From positions 1-11,425 of the forward strand of contig JALOTI010000020.1 in NCBI GenBank assembly GCA_025457985.1: a stretch of 11,425 bases of DNA. Direction: 5' to 3'. This document shows positions 1-8,296 of the stretch, piece by piece (within the stretch, counting starts at the first letter, position 1; the number at the start of each line of letters is the position of its first letter). The notes beneath the pieces were generated by a model, which did not search any database, was not told the DNA's origin, and worked only from the letters and a program-made list of their open reading frames with translations. The position numbers were made by a program, and so were the translations under genes. This stretch comes from Leptospira sp. (lineage in GTDB: Bacteria > Spirochaetota > Leptospiria > Leptospirales > Leptospiraceae).

Positions 1-1351
1 CATCTTTCAATTGTAAAAGTTTTTGAGCCTCCTTTACTCGATATTCACTCAATAAAGAAGTAAAAGTTTGTTTTAAATTATGATTGATGATGAAAGAAGT
101 TTGGTCTTCACGAATATTCAATTTTTTAGATAATTTTCTTAATGTAAGCGTCTCATCTAAAAATAATTTATCCTCTTCCATAAGATTTTTAATTTTTTCT
201 ACAATTTGATTTTCGTCCAAGTTTCCCAATCGAAACTTGGGATTATCCACCTGTCGGTTTTTTCTTAAACTCCGAATTTCATCTACATTTTCCAATTGAG
301 ATTCAAATTTAAAATATTGGCGAACAGCAAAATCTCCCAGAGGGAAAATAAAACAAAACAATCCAAAGGATAACAACGGTATCTCGAGATTATAGGTAAA
401 ATAAGAAATAATCATCTCCGAAAATGCCAGTATGAGAAATAATGTAAGTCCAATTAAAACTTTGTGGAGCCCAAATTTTCGATTCCATAATATTTTGATG
501 AGAGGCGGAAAAAAAACCACCAAACAACAAACGGATACAAAATGAAAAATCGCTAAAATTTTCTCAAATTCAATTTGAAAAAGAAGAAGAAAGATTTCCA
601 AAACTAAAATTTCGAAGATATATAAAATTCCAAAATTTCTAAATCGAACTTTCCACCGTGTTCGAATTAAAAATGATAAAAACCAGAGAAGGACACCTGG
701 AAAAAAATACAAAGAACCGAGCAATATATCGATCCAATACGTGGATGGTAAATGCGAAAAAATCATCCCAAAAAGTTCGTTCCCTATTGAAATGCTGTAA
801 ACCGATGCAGTAAAAAGTAAAAGTGCAAAACTCAAATATTGTAGGTTAGTATATTTCAGAAAAAAGATATAAAGTGAAAAGAATCCCATCACCAAATAGA
901 TAAAACCAAAAATCAGTATGAGTCCATCTTTTCGAAATTGGTATTCCCAAAGCCCAGGCATTTCACCGAAGACTACGGGATTCAAAACCAATGATTCTTT
1001 TTTTGCAAAAATGGTAATGGATAAATCGCAAATCTCCTGATCTGCTGGGTAAAATTGATTTATAGATCCTACGCGGTCCTTTTCAATGGGATATAAATAC
1101 GACTTCCCACAAAACTCAACAAAGGTTGGCAAATTTAAAGTTACTAAAATATACCAAGACGAACTTGATCCTTGTAATTTTTCCTTTGTATATCGATGAG
1201 TAAAAACTTCCCCGTATTGATTTTTTTCTGTTTTGTCCCAATTGATTTCTTCGTATCTTTTTTTATTTGAACACTGAACAGTAAGAACCAAAGTCAAAAG
1301 AATAAAAAAAGGGATTCGATTCCATTTATTGTTTCGAATCCCTAAAAACAT
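1..1351 (-). CDS. 7TM (7TMR-DISM-like) membrane sensor with C-terminal AraC-type HTH, partial
   Basis: The frame is open from an ATG at 1351 to the left edge (450 codons), so the C-terminus is missing. Residues 1-27 form a basic then hydrophobic leader ending LTVQC, a plausible relaxed spirochaetal lipobox with Cys27. About 115 extracytoplasmic residues follow, then seven hydrophobic segments near 143-165, 171-190, 207-229, 238-260, 265-284, 297-317 and 324-343, the layout of 7TMR-DISM receptors. A charged linker leads to residues 395-450, where LTLRKLSKKLNI, a second helix and EYRVKEAQKLL match the first helix-turn-helix of AraC/XylS regulators; the second would lie beyond the window. The start lies 6 bases after the pepA stop, so the gene is probably cotranscribed with bcp and pepA. 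It probably senses an envelope or external signal and controls transcription from the membrane. The ligand and targets cannot be inferred. The fold assignment is good; the lipoprotein call is tentative. Confidence 0.82.
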   Translation of the reverse strand, partial: MFLGIRNNKWNRIPFFILLTLVLTVQCSNKKRYEEINWDKTEKNQYGEVFTHRYTKEKLQGSSSSWYILVTLNLPTFVEFCGKSYLYPIEKDRVGSINQFYPADQEICDLSITIFAKKESLVLNPVVFGEMPGLWEYQFRKDGLILIFGFIYLVMGFFSLYIFFLKYTNLQYLSFALLLFTASVYSISIGNELFGMIFSHLPSTYWIDILLGSLYFFPGVLLWFLSFLIRTRWKVRFRNFGILYIFEILVLEIFLLLFQIEFEKILAIFHFVSVCCLVVFFPPLIKILWNRKFGLHKVLIGLTLFLILAFSEMIISYFTYNLEIPLLSFGLFCFIFPLGDFAVRQYFKFESQLENVDEIRSLRKNRQVDNPKFRLGNLDENQIVEKIKNLMEEDKLFLDETLTLRKLSKKLNIREDQTSFIINHNLKQTFTSLLSEYRVKEAQKLLQLKD

Positions 1352-1357
1352 AGAATC

Positions 1358-2836
1358 TTATTTTCCAGCCAATTCTTTAGCTAAATCAACTAACAGGCGT
1401 ACACCGTAACCTGTCGGTCCACTTACCTGAGTACCAGAGGCTTTTTTTCTCCAAGCGGCGCCTGCGATATCGATATGTGCCCATTCAATTTCGTCACCGA
1501 CAAACTTGGATAAAAATACTGCCGCAGAAATGGTTCCTGCGCCCTTGCCTCCACCAGTGATGTTTTTAAGGTCAGCGATATCTGACTTTAGATCCTCACC
1601 GTATTCATCCCAAAGTGGTAATTCCCAGATACGATCTTCCGAAGATTGGGATGCTTTGTGAAGGGAATCGCGCATAATATCTGATTTGGTTAGAATCGCG
1701 GCCGCTTCATGACCCAATGCGATGATAACTGCACCTGTGAGAGTGGCAAGGTCCACCATATAATCTGGCTTATAGTTTTTTGAAACATAGGATAAAACAT
1801 CACCCAATACCAGTCTTCCTTCAGCATCCGTATTCTGCACTTCCACCGTAGTTCCGTTATACGCTGTGTAAACATCACCCGGTTTGATCGCCTTTCCATC
1901 TGGCATATTTTCTGCTACACCAATAGCAGCTACAATATGGATTGGGAGTTTAAGAGCGGCAATGGCACCAATCGCATGTATGGTGGCAGCAGCACCGCAC
2001 ATATCATACTTCATTTCGTGCATTTCACCAGGTGGTTTGAGAGAGATTCCACCTGTATCAAATGTAAGTCCTTTCCCAACTATCGCAAATTTTTTCTTGG
2101 CTTTGGCTGGTTTGTATTCCAAAACAACCATCTTACCATTGAGTTCTGATCCACGAGAAACGGCTAGAATTCCACCTAAACCTTCTTTTTTAAGTTGTGG
2201 TTCGTCCCAAACTTTAACAGTTAACTTGTGTTCCTTGGCGATTTCTTTTGCGCGAGATACAAAATCATCCGGCGTGAAGTAGTTTGCGGGTAAGTGAGCA
2301 ATATAACGAGCACCATTCACATGTTTGGATACGATTTGACTTTTAGAAAGGCCACCATTTGCAAGGGAAGCTGCAGAATTATCTTCCAAATGGAAGGATA
2401 CCGTTCCAACCGTTTTTTTTTCCTTTTTTTTGGTTTGTAAACTTGCGACCGAATAACTTCCAATATAGAATGCATTTGCAATTTGGTAGACGAGATTATC
2501 TACGCTAAACTTTTTGGAAAGGGTTTTACTTATAAAAATTTCTAAACCCATTCCATCCCATTTTAGAATTCGTTCTCCAAATTTAAAAAACAAACTAATC
2601 AATTTGCGGAATTGTAGTTTGTCTTTTTCACCTAATCCAAGATAGATGATCTGTCCGGTTTCGTCCTTAAATTCTTGACCAATTTCTCCGGTAAAAATCT
2701 TCTTAGAGATCTGTAATGGATATTTGTCGCTGAGTTCTTCTTTTACATCTTCGGAGAAAATGGGAATGAGTTTGTAAAAACTATTTCCTTTAAGAGCACC
2801 AATTTGTATTTGGAGTGGGGACGTTTCAATTTTCAT
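1358..2836 (-). CDS. pepA: Leucyl aminopeptidase (M17 family)
   Basis: Cytosolic di-metal (Zn/Mn) exopeptidase that removes N-terminal residues, preferring Leu, from peptides. The 492-residue length is typical of M17 enzymes, which form hexamers. The N-terminal regulatory domain (about 1-165) is poorly conserved, as usual. The catalytic half is complete: [10 protein letters not shown] supplies metal ligands K255 and D260, K267 of SLKP is the second active-site lysine, D278 lies in MKYDMCGAA, and the family signature NTDAEGRL (335-342) supplies D337, E339 and catalytic R341. LPANYFTP near 182 is also typical. AAGGA lies 7 bases before the ATG and overlaps the stop of bcp, 8 bases upstream, which suggests translational coupling. 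Some M17 proteins also bind DNA; nothing here tests that. Confidence 0.97.
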   Translation of the reverse strand: MKIETSPLQIQIGALKGNSFYKLIPIFSEDVKEELSDKYPLQISKKIFTGEIGQEFKDETGQIIYLGLGEKDKLQFRKLISLFFKFGERILKWDGMGLEIFISKTLSKKFSVDNLVYQIANAFYIGSYSVASLQTKKKEKKTVGTVSFHLEDNSAASLANGGLSKSQIVSKHVNGARYIAHLPANYFTPDDFVSRAKEIAKEHKLTVKVWDEPQLKKEGLGGILAVSRGSELNGKMVVLEYKPAKAKKKFAIVGKGLTFDTGGISLKPPGEMHEMKYDMCGAAATIHAIGAIAALKLPIHIVAAIGVAENMPDGKAIKPGDVYTAYNGTTVEVQNTDAEGRLVLGDVLSYVSKNYKPDYMVDLATLTGAVIIALGHEAAAILTKSDIMRDSLHKASQSSEDRIWELPLWDEYGEDLKSDIADLKNITGGGKGAGTISAAVFLSKFVGDEIEWAHIDIAGAAWRKKASGTQVSGPTGYGVRLLVDLAKELAGK

Positions 2837-2844
2837 GGGATTCC

Positions 2845-3306
2845 TTATTCTTGAATATCAGCAATGATTTGGTCAACATGACCTTTCACTTTTACACTAT
2901 CATAAATCTTCTTTATTTTTAAAGAAGAATCCAATACGAAAGTGCTACGGACGATTCCCATTCCCTTCCTTCCCATAAAAACTTTTTCACGCCAGACTCC
3001 GAACTTCTCACAAATCTCCCCGGATTCGTCTGAGATCAGGTCAAAATTGAGTTCTTCCTTTTCAATGAATTTTGTATGTGACTTCGGATTGTCTTTGGAA
3101 ATTCCAACCACATTGTATCCTAGTTTTTTTAATCTCGCGAAGTTGTCTCTGAAATCACAAGCTTCGGTTGTACAACCAGGAGTCATGTCCTTTGGATAAA
3201 AATAAATAACGAGTCCATTTTTTCCTGTTAGGTCACTTGATTTAACTTTTTCGCCTTTTTGATTGATTCCCGTAAAACTAGGGGCTTTTTTTCCAACTTC
3301 TAACAT
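2845..3306 (-). CDS. bcp: Thioredoxin-dependent thiol peroxidase (Bcp/PrxQ peroxiredoxin)
   Basis: Reduces hydrogen peroxide and organic peroxides using thioredoxin. With the start at 3306 the protein is 153 residues. Peroxidatic Cys45 lies in [11 protein letters not shown] and the presumed resolving Cys50 is five residues later, the pattern of atypical 2-Cys Bcp/PrxQ proteins. VIYFYPKD before the motif and the C-terminal RSTFVLD strand are also typical. The frame extends upstream to an ATG at 3333, but I chose 3306 because TAAGGAG lies 8 bases before it and [11 protein letters not shown] matches the usual family N-terminus, while the extra nine residues (MKGILRRFW) do not. First gene of a leftward operon with pepA and the AraC-type sensor. 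Its upstream region, 77 bases, is shared with a divergent gene. Confidence 0.95.
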   Translation of the reverse strand: MLEVGKKAPSFTGINQKGEKVKSSDLTGKNGLVIYFYPKDMTPGCTTEACDFRDNFARLKKLGYNVVGISKDNPKSHTKFIEKEELNFDLISDESGEICEKFGVWREKVFMGRKGMGIVRSTFVLDSSLKIKKIYDSVKVKGHVDQIIADIQE

Positions 3307-3348
3307 CCAAAATCTCCTTAAAATTCCTTTCATTTAGACAATTTTCTG

Positions 3349-3377
3349 TTGTAAAAGTCGGAAATTCGTTCGATAGT
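3349..3377 (+). promoter_or_regulatory. Candidate promoter of the 3384 gene (possible leaderless mRNA)
   Basis: TTGTAA (3349-3354) and GATAGT (3372-3377) are separated by 17 bases, each matching 4 of 6 bases of the sigma-70 consensus. The predicted start of transcription, 6-8 bases after the -10 box, falls on or next to the ATG at 3384. No Shine-Dalgarno sequence has usable spacing before that ATG. The elements are weak and the assignment is inference. Confidence 0.3.
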
Positions 3378-3383
3378 TTAGGT

Positions 3384-3758
3384 ATGGACTCCAAGGAAAG
3401 AGTGAATTTGATTCGCGAGGGCAACACCGCTTTCAACTCTGGTGATATTCGCAAAGCTAGAGAACTCTTTTTAAAGACAGATTATAAAGATGGTCTAATT
3501 CGATTGGGTGACCATTTTATGTATGATCGAAAACTTCCTATGCTTGCGTTCGGTTATTACAAAAAAGCTGGCCGACAGGACAAAGTGGACGAAATCTTCC
3601 AAAGGATGATCTATGCACTTTCGGAATGGCTCGGTCGCGACAAATGGAAAAAGTCGGAAGCGGAAATCCAAGCGACCTCGACTCTCAATCCTGATGACTT
3701 CCGTGTACACCCTATCTTAAAAGCAAAAGCTCTTGAAATTTTAAGCTCGAAACGATAG
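3384..3758 (+). CDS. Small helical, TPR-like protein of unknown function
   Basis: A 124-residue soluble protein with no signal peptide or membrane segment. Residues 5-35 (REGNTAFNSGDIRKARELF) look like a TPR helix pair, and 36-75 (DGLIRLGDHFMYDRKLPMLAFGYYKKAG) could be a second, degenerate one, so it probably forms a short alpha-helical repeat that binds another protein. I do not recognise a named family. It is divergent from bcp and 28 bases upstream of the antiporter gene on the same strand, so the two are probably cotranscribed; a functional link is not shown. There is no clear Shine-Dalgarno sequence: the only AGG is one base from the ATG, which fits leaderless translation. Confidence 0.85.
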   Translation: MDSKERVNLIREGNTAFNSGDIRKARELFLKTDYKDGLIRLGDHFMYDRKLPMLAFGYYKKAGRQDKVDEIFQRMIYALSEWLGRDKWKKSEAEIQATSTLNPDDFRVHPILKAKALEILSSKR

Positions 3759-3786
3759 CTTTCTTGCGTAAGAGCAAATTCCATTC

Positions 3787-5256
3787 ATGACTGATGATTT
3801 TACGATCCAAGCCCTTGTTATCTCAGCTCTAATCATTTTTTCGATACTTTCGAGCAAACTTTTCTTTCGATTTGGGTTTCCAATCTTACTTGTCTTTTTG
3901 ACCTTTGGGATGTTTGCAGGGTCAGATGGACCCGGCGGACTTGAGTTTAGCGATTTTTCTTTGTCGCAGTCAGTTGGAATATTTGCCCTGATCTACATAT
4001 TATTTTTGGGTGGCTTGGAAAGTGAGTGGGATTCCTTAAGAGACTTCCTTTCCTCTGGATTAAAACTTTCATTGGTAGGAACCGTATTAACGGCTGCTAT
4101 ACTAGGATTTTTGATCCATTTGATTTTTCCTGTTCTTGGATTTTTGGAATCTTTTTTACTCGGATCTATTGTTAGTGCAACTGACGCTGCTTCGGTCTTT
4201 AATATTTTTAAGACAGGTTCAACCAATCTTCCCACCCATATCAAAAAGATTATCGAATTTGAGTCGGGCTCTAATGATGCTGTGGGAGTTTTGCTCACTA
4301 CAATTTTTGTTAACTTAATTCTATCAGAAAATAATTTCAACGGTTGGGAGTTTGCTAGGTTTTTTACTTTGCAAATCTTTGTTGGTGTGATGATGGGATT
4401 TAGCTTTGGAATGACCATTCTATATTTGATGAATACCGTCAAACTTGGGTATGATGGCCTATATCTGGTTTTTATAACTGCCTCTGTTCCATTTGTCTAT
4501 GCATCGACTACAATTTTTCAAGGTAATGGATTTCTGGCAGTATACATTGCGGGGATACTCATTGGTCGAAACAAGTTTATCCACAAAAAATCCATATTCC
4601 GTTTTTTAAATGGATATGTTTGGATTTTACAAATCGGAATGTTTTTATGTTTTGGACTTCTTGTCTATCCAAGCAAACTTTTAAATATTTGGGTTCCTGG
4701 TCTTTTGATTGGTATACTACTAATCGTTGTGGCAAGACCATTGTCTGTATTTATTTCTCTTTGGGGAGAGCCACTCTCCATTAAAGAAAAATGGTTTATC
4801 TCTTGGGTGGGACTTAGAGGGGCATCACCGATCATCCTAGCGACCTTTCCCATAGCACAAGGGTTAGTTTGGGGTGAGCTTTTGTTTCATGTCGTCTTTT
4901 TTGTTGTTTTAGTATCCCTTTTGGTCCAAGGGTCTTTGATACAACGAGCAGCTAGTTTTTTAGGAATTTCGGAATCCGAAAACAAAAGGATCTTTCAACC
5001 AACTGATTTTGATAATATAGAATTTCCAGGTATGACCTTGCAAGAATTGATCGTGCCTTACAACGCAAAAGTCATAGACCGTGCTTTATTTGAGATCAAA
5101 CTTCCAACCGAGTCACATATATTACTCGTGGCTCGCGGAGAAATCTTTTTGATACCTTCTGGAAATACCCAAATCAAAGGTGGTGATGTGATTTGGATTT
5201 TGGCTAAGGATGAAGTGATGGCAGAGATTGGTAAAACGTTTATGGAGATCGCTTAG
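3787..5256 (+). CDS. nhaP2: CPA1-family K+(Na+)/H+ antiporter, NhaP2/CvrA type, with RCK_C domain
   Basis: Inner-membrane cation/proton antiporter used in K+ or Na+ efflux and pH or osmotic balance. Residues 5-385 hold about 12 hydrophobic segments with the CPA1 landmarks: FAGSDGPGGLEF (43-54), ATDAASVF (131-138), ESGSND with the Asn163-Asp164 pair typical of electroneutral exchangers, and GLRGASP (342-348). Residues 415-485 form a TrkA-C/RCK_C-like domain (LIVPYNAKVIDRAL through KGGDVIWILAK), which in related transporters binds a regulatory ligand. At 489 residues it lacks the extra C-terminal domain of the longer E. coli protein. The ion specificity cannot be read from sequence, so the symbol is a family label. 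The Shine-Dalgarno sequence is weak (AAGAG 12 bases upstream), perhaps coupled to the gene before. The last 17 bases overlap the convergent permease gene. Confidence 0.93.
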   Translation: MTDDFTIQALVISALIIFSILSSKLFFRFGFPILLVFLTFGMFAGSDGPGGLEFSDFSLSQSVGIFALIYILFLGGLESEWDSLRDFLSSGLKLSLVGTVLTAAILGFLIHLIFPVLGFLESFLLGSIVSATDAASVFNIFKTGSTNLPTHIKKIIEFESGSNDAVGVLLTTIFVNLILSENNFNGWEFARFFTLQIFVGVMMGFSFGMTILYLMNTVKLGYDGLYLVFITASVPFVYASTTIFQGNGFLAVYIAGILIGRNKFIHKKSIFRFLNGYVWILQIGMFLCFGLLVYPSKLLNIWVPGLLIGILLIVVARPLSVFISLWGEPLSIKEKWFISWVGLRGASPIILATFPIAQGLVWGELLFHVVFFVVLVSLLVQGSLIQRAASFLGISESENKRIFQPTDFDNIEFPGMTLQELIVPYNAKVIDRALFEIKLPTESHILLVARGEIFLIPSGNTQIKGGDVIWILAKDEVMAEIGKTFMEIA

Positions 5257-6574
5257 AATCTTCACCTATACCTTTTTGGATTTTTGTATCTAACCGAAAC
5301 AGATAGTAAATCGGTAGCGACATTAATGTTATAACAAGCCCCCAAACGGCTGTTATAGGTTTTTCAGAAAATAATACATACATAACTGCAAGATTGGATA
5401 AAATATAAAGAATGATGGGCCAAGGGTAAAAAGGAATTTTGTAATCTGAAACAAAACCCATTTTATTGAATCGGATGGGAGTGGCTGCGGTCAAACAGGA
5501 CAAAATTAAAATGGAACAGGTGATCATATACAAAAGGGATTCAATCTCTTTTACCAAACAGAATAGAATTGCCACAATAGCCTGAAAAAATATAGAAATA
5601 TACGGGCTGTGGTGTTTGGGATGAATCCTGGAAAAATTTGGTAAAAAAACTCCATCCCGTGCCATAGCAAAGTAAACTCGACTTCCTCCAATGAGAATGG
5701 CAGAAAGCGAACCAAGTATCACCCATGCGATAAATCCAGTAGTCAAAATAGCATAATCACCACCAAATAATTGTTCAAAGGCAATCGCACCTATTCCTTC
5801 TTTTCCTGATAACTTTTCTGCAGGAGCAGATACTAAAAATAGTAAATTGATGGAAACATAGAGCGCACAGACTAGAACACAAGCAACCACAGCTGATCGA
5901 AGAATCGTTTTTTCAGGAGACTTTACTTCTTCAGCAATATAAGTGATCATATTCCAACCCAAATAAGAGAAGGAAACGGGAACAATACCTATCAGAATTT
6001 TTGTAAAAAGATTGGAATCACTGATGGAAGGCAGACTTTCATTCCAAAGATAATTCCAGTTTGTGTTTCCCAAACTAAAACCAACTATGATAAAACTAAG
6101 TAAGCCGATGATTTTTAAAACGGCAAAAACGTTTTGTACGCGTACTGCTGATTTGATTCCAAAATAATTTAAGGTACTAAAAAATAGAATTGGTAGAATT
6201 CCAATGGCAGTTTGAGTCCCAACCTGCAAATCCAGTCCTAATACTGTCAAAGAAGGGGAACTCCATTTCGGTATACTTGGAAACAAAAAGAGTACATATT
6301 GTCCGAAAGCTAAAGCAAGGACAGAAACCGATGCCGAAAAATTAGTTAGTAAAGAAGACCATCCGCTCATAAAGGCAATTGCTGGTGAATAAGCAACCTT
6401 TAGATAAACATAGTCTCCACCAGCGTAGGGCAAGAGCCTTGCTGCATACGCATAAGTTACACTACCAGTGAGTGCTAAAATTCCACCGAGTAACCAGCAG
6501 AGTAGCACAATCCAGACATTTCCTGTTTCTTTGATTAAAAACCCAGAGGTAAAAAAGATTCCCGACCCAACCAT
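5240..6574 (-). CDS. APC-superfamily amino-acid permease (N-terminus probably longer)
   Basis: Inner-membrane amino-acid transporter or exchanger. From the ATG at 6574 it has 444 residues and about 11-12 hydrophobic segments. Family marks are MVGSGIFFTSG (unwound helix 1), YAGGDYVYLKVAY, FNYFGIKSAV-like NYFGIKSAV, and SYLGWNMITYIAEEVKSPEK, which resembles the LAT/SteT exchanger group. The substrate is not determinable. The start is doubtful: the ATG has no Shine-Dalgarno sequence and would begin inside transmembrane helix 1. In the same frame the codons upstream to 6631 encode LELKRSISTFDSISILFSS, the expected beginning of an APC protein, but include no ATG, GTG or TTG. A CTG start at 6631 would give 463 residues. 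The coordinates given are the conservative ones. The gene follows the coiled-coil gene directly and overlaps the antiporter by 17 bases at the 3' ends. Confidence 0.9.
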   Translation of the reverse strand: MVGSGIFFTSGFLIKETGNVWIVLLCWLLGGILALTGSVTYAYAARLLPYAGGDYVYLKVAYSPAIAFMSGWSSLLTNFSASVSVLALAFGQYVLFLFPSIPKWSSPSLTVLGLDLQVGTQTAIGILPILFFSTLNYFGIKSAVRVQNVFAVLKIIGLLSFIIVGFSLGNTNWNYLWNESLPSISDSNLFTKILIGIVPVSFSYLGWNMITYIAEEVKSPEKTILRSAVVACVLVCALYVSINLLFLVSAPAEKLSGKEGIGAIAFEQLFGGDYAILTTGFIAWVILGSLSAILIGGSRVYFAMARDGVFLPNFSRIHPKHHSPYISIFFQAIVAILFCLVKEIESLLYMITCSILILSCLTAATPIRFNKMGFVSDYKIPFYPWPIILYILSNLAVMYVLFSEKPITAVWGLVITLMSLPIYYLFRLDTKIQKGIGEDSKRSP

Positions 6575-6628
6575 GGACGAGAACAGAATAGAGATCGAAT
6601 CAAAGGTTGATATCGATCTTTTTAATTC

Positions 6629-6641
6629 CAGACTAACCCCC
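6629..6641 (-). promoter_or_regulatory. Candidate ribosome binding site and CTG start for the permease
   Basis: On the minus strand GGGGG (6641-6637) lies 5 bases before CTG (6631-6629). It overlaps the last codons and TAG stop (6635-6633) of the upstream gene, an arrangement suited to translational coupling. From this CTG the frame encodes the missing N-terminal part of transmembrane helix 1 of the permease. The pairing of GGGGG with the anti-Shine-Dalgarno needs one G-U pair. ATT or ATA codons further in are alternatives. Confidence 0.4.
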
Positions 6642-7151
6642 GAGGAGTCGTTTTACTACATCTTCCGTGAGAGGCTTCATGGACTGAGAAGACATCGTTC
6701 CGATATTTCCAGAAAATTCTCTTGGGCTAAGTCTTGAGCCAAGTGAAAAAATATTTTCGCTCTCAACTTCTTTTTTTCTAAGCTCATCTAACAGACTACT
6801 AATGGTCGACTTACTTGTTTCCAAAATTCTGGACTTATCTTCTTGAGAGGATGATAGTTCAGGAAACAATGGTTCGTTCTCAAAAAGTAACTCTTTAAGA
6901 TTTTCATTAGAGGAATTTGGATCTTCTAAAACGCCAAGTCTTGCCTGTTCTTTGGAAAGCAGTTTTTGCAATTCCGTAAGTCGAGTTTGGATATTATGGT
7001 ATTGAACCGGAAGACTGACAACAAAGTCGGACTTTGTTTCTGTCTGATTTACCTCATTTTGCGATTTGGAAGAGCTGACATCTTTAGAATCTTTACGATC
7101 CTGAATTAATTTTTCAGCAGAGTTGAGAAGACGATTGAGACGAACATCCAT
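6633..7151 (-). CDS. Coiled-coil protein of unknown function
   Basis: A 172-residue hydrophilic, Ser/Glu/Lys-rich protein without signal peptide or membrane segment. Residues 1-20 (MDVRLNRLLNSAEKLIQ) are an amphipathic helix, 21-42 look disordered, 50-75 and 103-130 have the heptad-like spacing of coiled coils, and the C-terminus (PLTEDVVKRLLGG) is a short helix. I do not recognise a family. I chose the ATG at 7151 over the one at 7178 because AAGGAAGGTAAGGA lies directly before it, while 7178 has only a weak GGGA. The permease follows immediately and may be coupled through the stop region, so the two probably share a transcript; no functional link is visible. Confidence 0.8.
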   Translation of the reverse strand: MDVRLNRLLNSAEKLIQDRKDSKDVSSSKSQNEVNQTETKSDFVVSLPVQYHNIQTRLTELQKLLSKEQARLGVLEDPNSSNENLKELLFENEPLFPELSSSQEDKSRILETSKSTISSLLDELRKKEVESENIFSLGSRLSPREFSGNIGTMSSQSMKPLTEDVVKRLLGG

Positions 7152-7178
7152 GTCCTTACCTTCCTTGGTAGAATCCAT

Positions 7179-7330
7179 TATGTCCCAGCAGGCGCCGAGA
7201 CAAAAACCTACGACTACCAGTCATATTTTCGGTTGTGCCTATATATAAAAATAAACTTTTTTCAAAAAATTGCAAACAATTATTAAAGTTGACTGCTTGT
7301 TTTGTCTGACTTTTCTTTGAGCTACATTCT
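7179..7330. promoter_or_regulatory. Divergent intergenic region with candidate promoters and a small palindrome
   Basis: This gap separates the leftward coiled-coil gene from sppA. For the leftward gene, TTGAAA (7265-7260) and TATAGG (7243-7238) are spaced by 16 bases, with TATATA overlapping the -10 box. For sppA, TTGACT (7289-7294) is a good -35 box, but the best hexamer 17 bases on (TTTCTT, 7312-7317) is poor; sppA also has almost no Shine-Dalgarno sequence. Between the two lies AATTG-CAAA-CAATT (7268-7281), a short palindrome that could be an operator or chance in AT-rich DNA. Confidence 0.35.
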
Positions 7331-8296
7331 ATGGAAAGAAACCAATCGTTACTTTTTCTCTCCTTCCTTCTCTCGCTCGTCGCAACCATTCTCGGAATCG
7401 TGATTATTTCCTCTGGTTCTAGCCTAGCTCGGTTTTCCCAGGGCACGGGCGGGGGCCTCTTCCAATCCAGCGAAATTGGTGCAGTTGTGGTTAAGGTTGG
7501 CGGTGAGATTCATTCAGGGGAATCTACGTATGATTCTACTGGTGCAGAGAGCATATTACGAGAATTACGTGAAATTGACGAAGATCCCAATATCAAGGGG
7601 ATTCTTTTGGAAATCAATTCCCCAGGTGGAACCGTTGCTGCCTCCCAAGAAATCTTCAACGAACTCCTTCACCTCAAAAAATCAAAAAAGATCGTCGTCT
7701 CGATGAAGGATGTGGCGGCCTCTGGAGGATATTACATCGCAGCAGCTTCGGATTATATCTTTGCTCAAAATGGAACGATCACAGGGTCGATCGGTGTCAT
7801 TTCGTTTAGTCCAAATGTGAAGGGATTAATGGATCGATATGGGGTGGGTGTAAAAACCTACAAAGCAGGAAAATACAAGGATATGTATTCACCTTTCCGG
7901 GATTCGACCAATGAAGAAGATGATATGATCAACAAACAATTGCAAGACACCTATCGTAAGTTTGTTGAAGATGTTGCAAAAGGAAGAAATCGAACTGTTA
8001 AGTCTATCGAAGAACTTGCGGAAGGCAAAATCTACTCGGGTGAGGATGCTTTCCGTAATAAACTTGTGGATGATATTGGCGGTAGAAGAGAAGCACATCA
8101 AAAACTTTCTGAGCTTTGCCAATACGAAGGACTGATTCCTCTCTTTGAACGAGAACTAACACCGTTTGATCGATTCTTACAAAACTTTGGGGTTTCTTTT
8201 TTGGGTGAATCTTTGCAGTCTAAAAAACTTAAATCACTCATTCAGTCACATGTATTGGTTTTGCTTCCCTCTCATTTGGGTAAATTGGTTTTATGA
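7331..8296 (+). CDS. sppA: Signal peptide peptidase SppA (S49 family, short form)
   Basis: Membrane-anchored serine/lysine protease that degrades cleaved signal peptides and some membrane proteins. One N-terminal segment (residues 7-28) anchors a single ClpP-fold domain of about 270 residues, as in the 36-kDa type rather than the duplicated 67-kDa E. coli type. Visible marks are [11 protein letters not shown] (92-102), the nucleophile Ser131 in [18 protein letters not shown] (151-157), and KAGKYKD with the likely general base Lys183. The 52-residue spacing between Ser and Lys is what I recall for the Bacillus subtilis enzyme. The stop overlaps the next start as ATGA, so expression of the next gene is probably coupled. 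Confidence 0.95.
   Translation: MERNQSLLFLSFLLSLVATILGIVIISSGSSLARFSQGTGGGLFQSSEIGAVVVKVGGEIHSGESTYDSTGAESILRELREIDEDPNIKGILLEINSPGGTVAASQEIFNELLHLKKSKKIVVSMKDVAASGGYYIAAASDYIFAQNGTITGSIGVISFSPNVKGLMDRYGVGVKTYKAGKYKDMYSPFRDSTNEEDDMINKQLQDTYRKFVEDVAKGRNRTVKSIEELAEGKIYSGEDAFRNKLVDDIGGRREAHQKLSELCQYEGLIPLFERELTPFDRFLQNFGVSFLGESLQSKKLKSLIQSHVLVLLPSHLGKLVL

Noticed and set aside
1884..2282. Open frame of 132 codons on the plus strand
   Set aside because: It is antisense to the conserved catalytic domain of pepA, and its length follows from that gene's codon use.
2845..3333. Longer bcp start at ATG 3333
   Set aside because: The extra nine residues do not fit the family, and the start at 3306 has a near-perfect AAGGAG at good spacing.
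6633..6652. Programmed frameshift joining the coiled-coil gene to the permease at the GGGGG run
   Set aside because: The permease frame needs a +1 shift, there is no recognised slippery site or stimulatory structure, and a soluble coiled coil fused to an APC transporter has no precedent that I know.
6468..6737. Open frame of 89 codons on the plus strand
   Set aside because: It lies opposite the permease N-terminus and the end of the coiled-coil gene, both of which have real protein features.
7156..7446. Open frame of 96 codons on the minus strand
   Set aside because: It is antisense to the start of sppA and overlaps the coiled-coil gene start and the AT-rich promoter gap; no domain or ribosome binding site.
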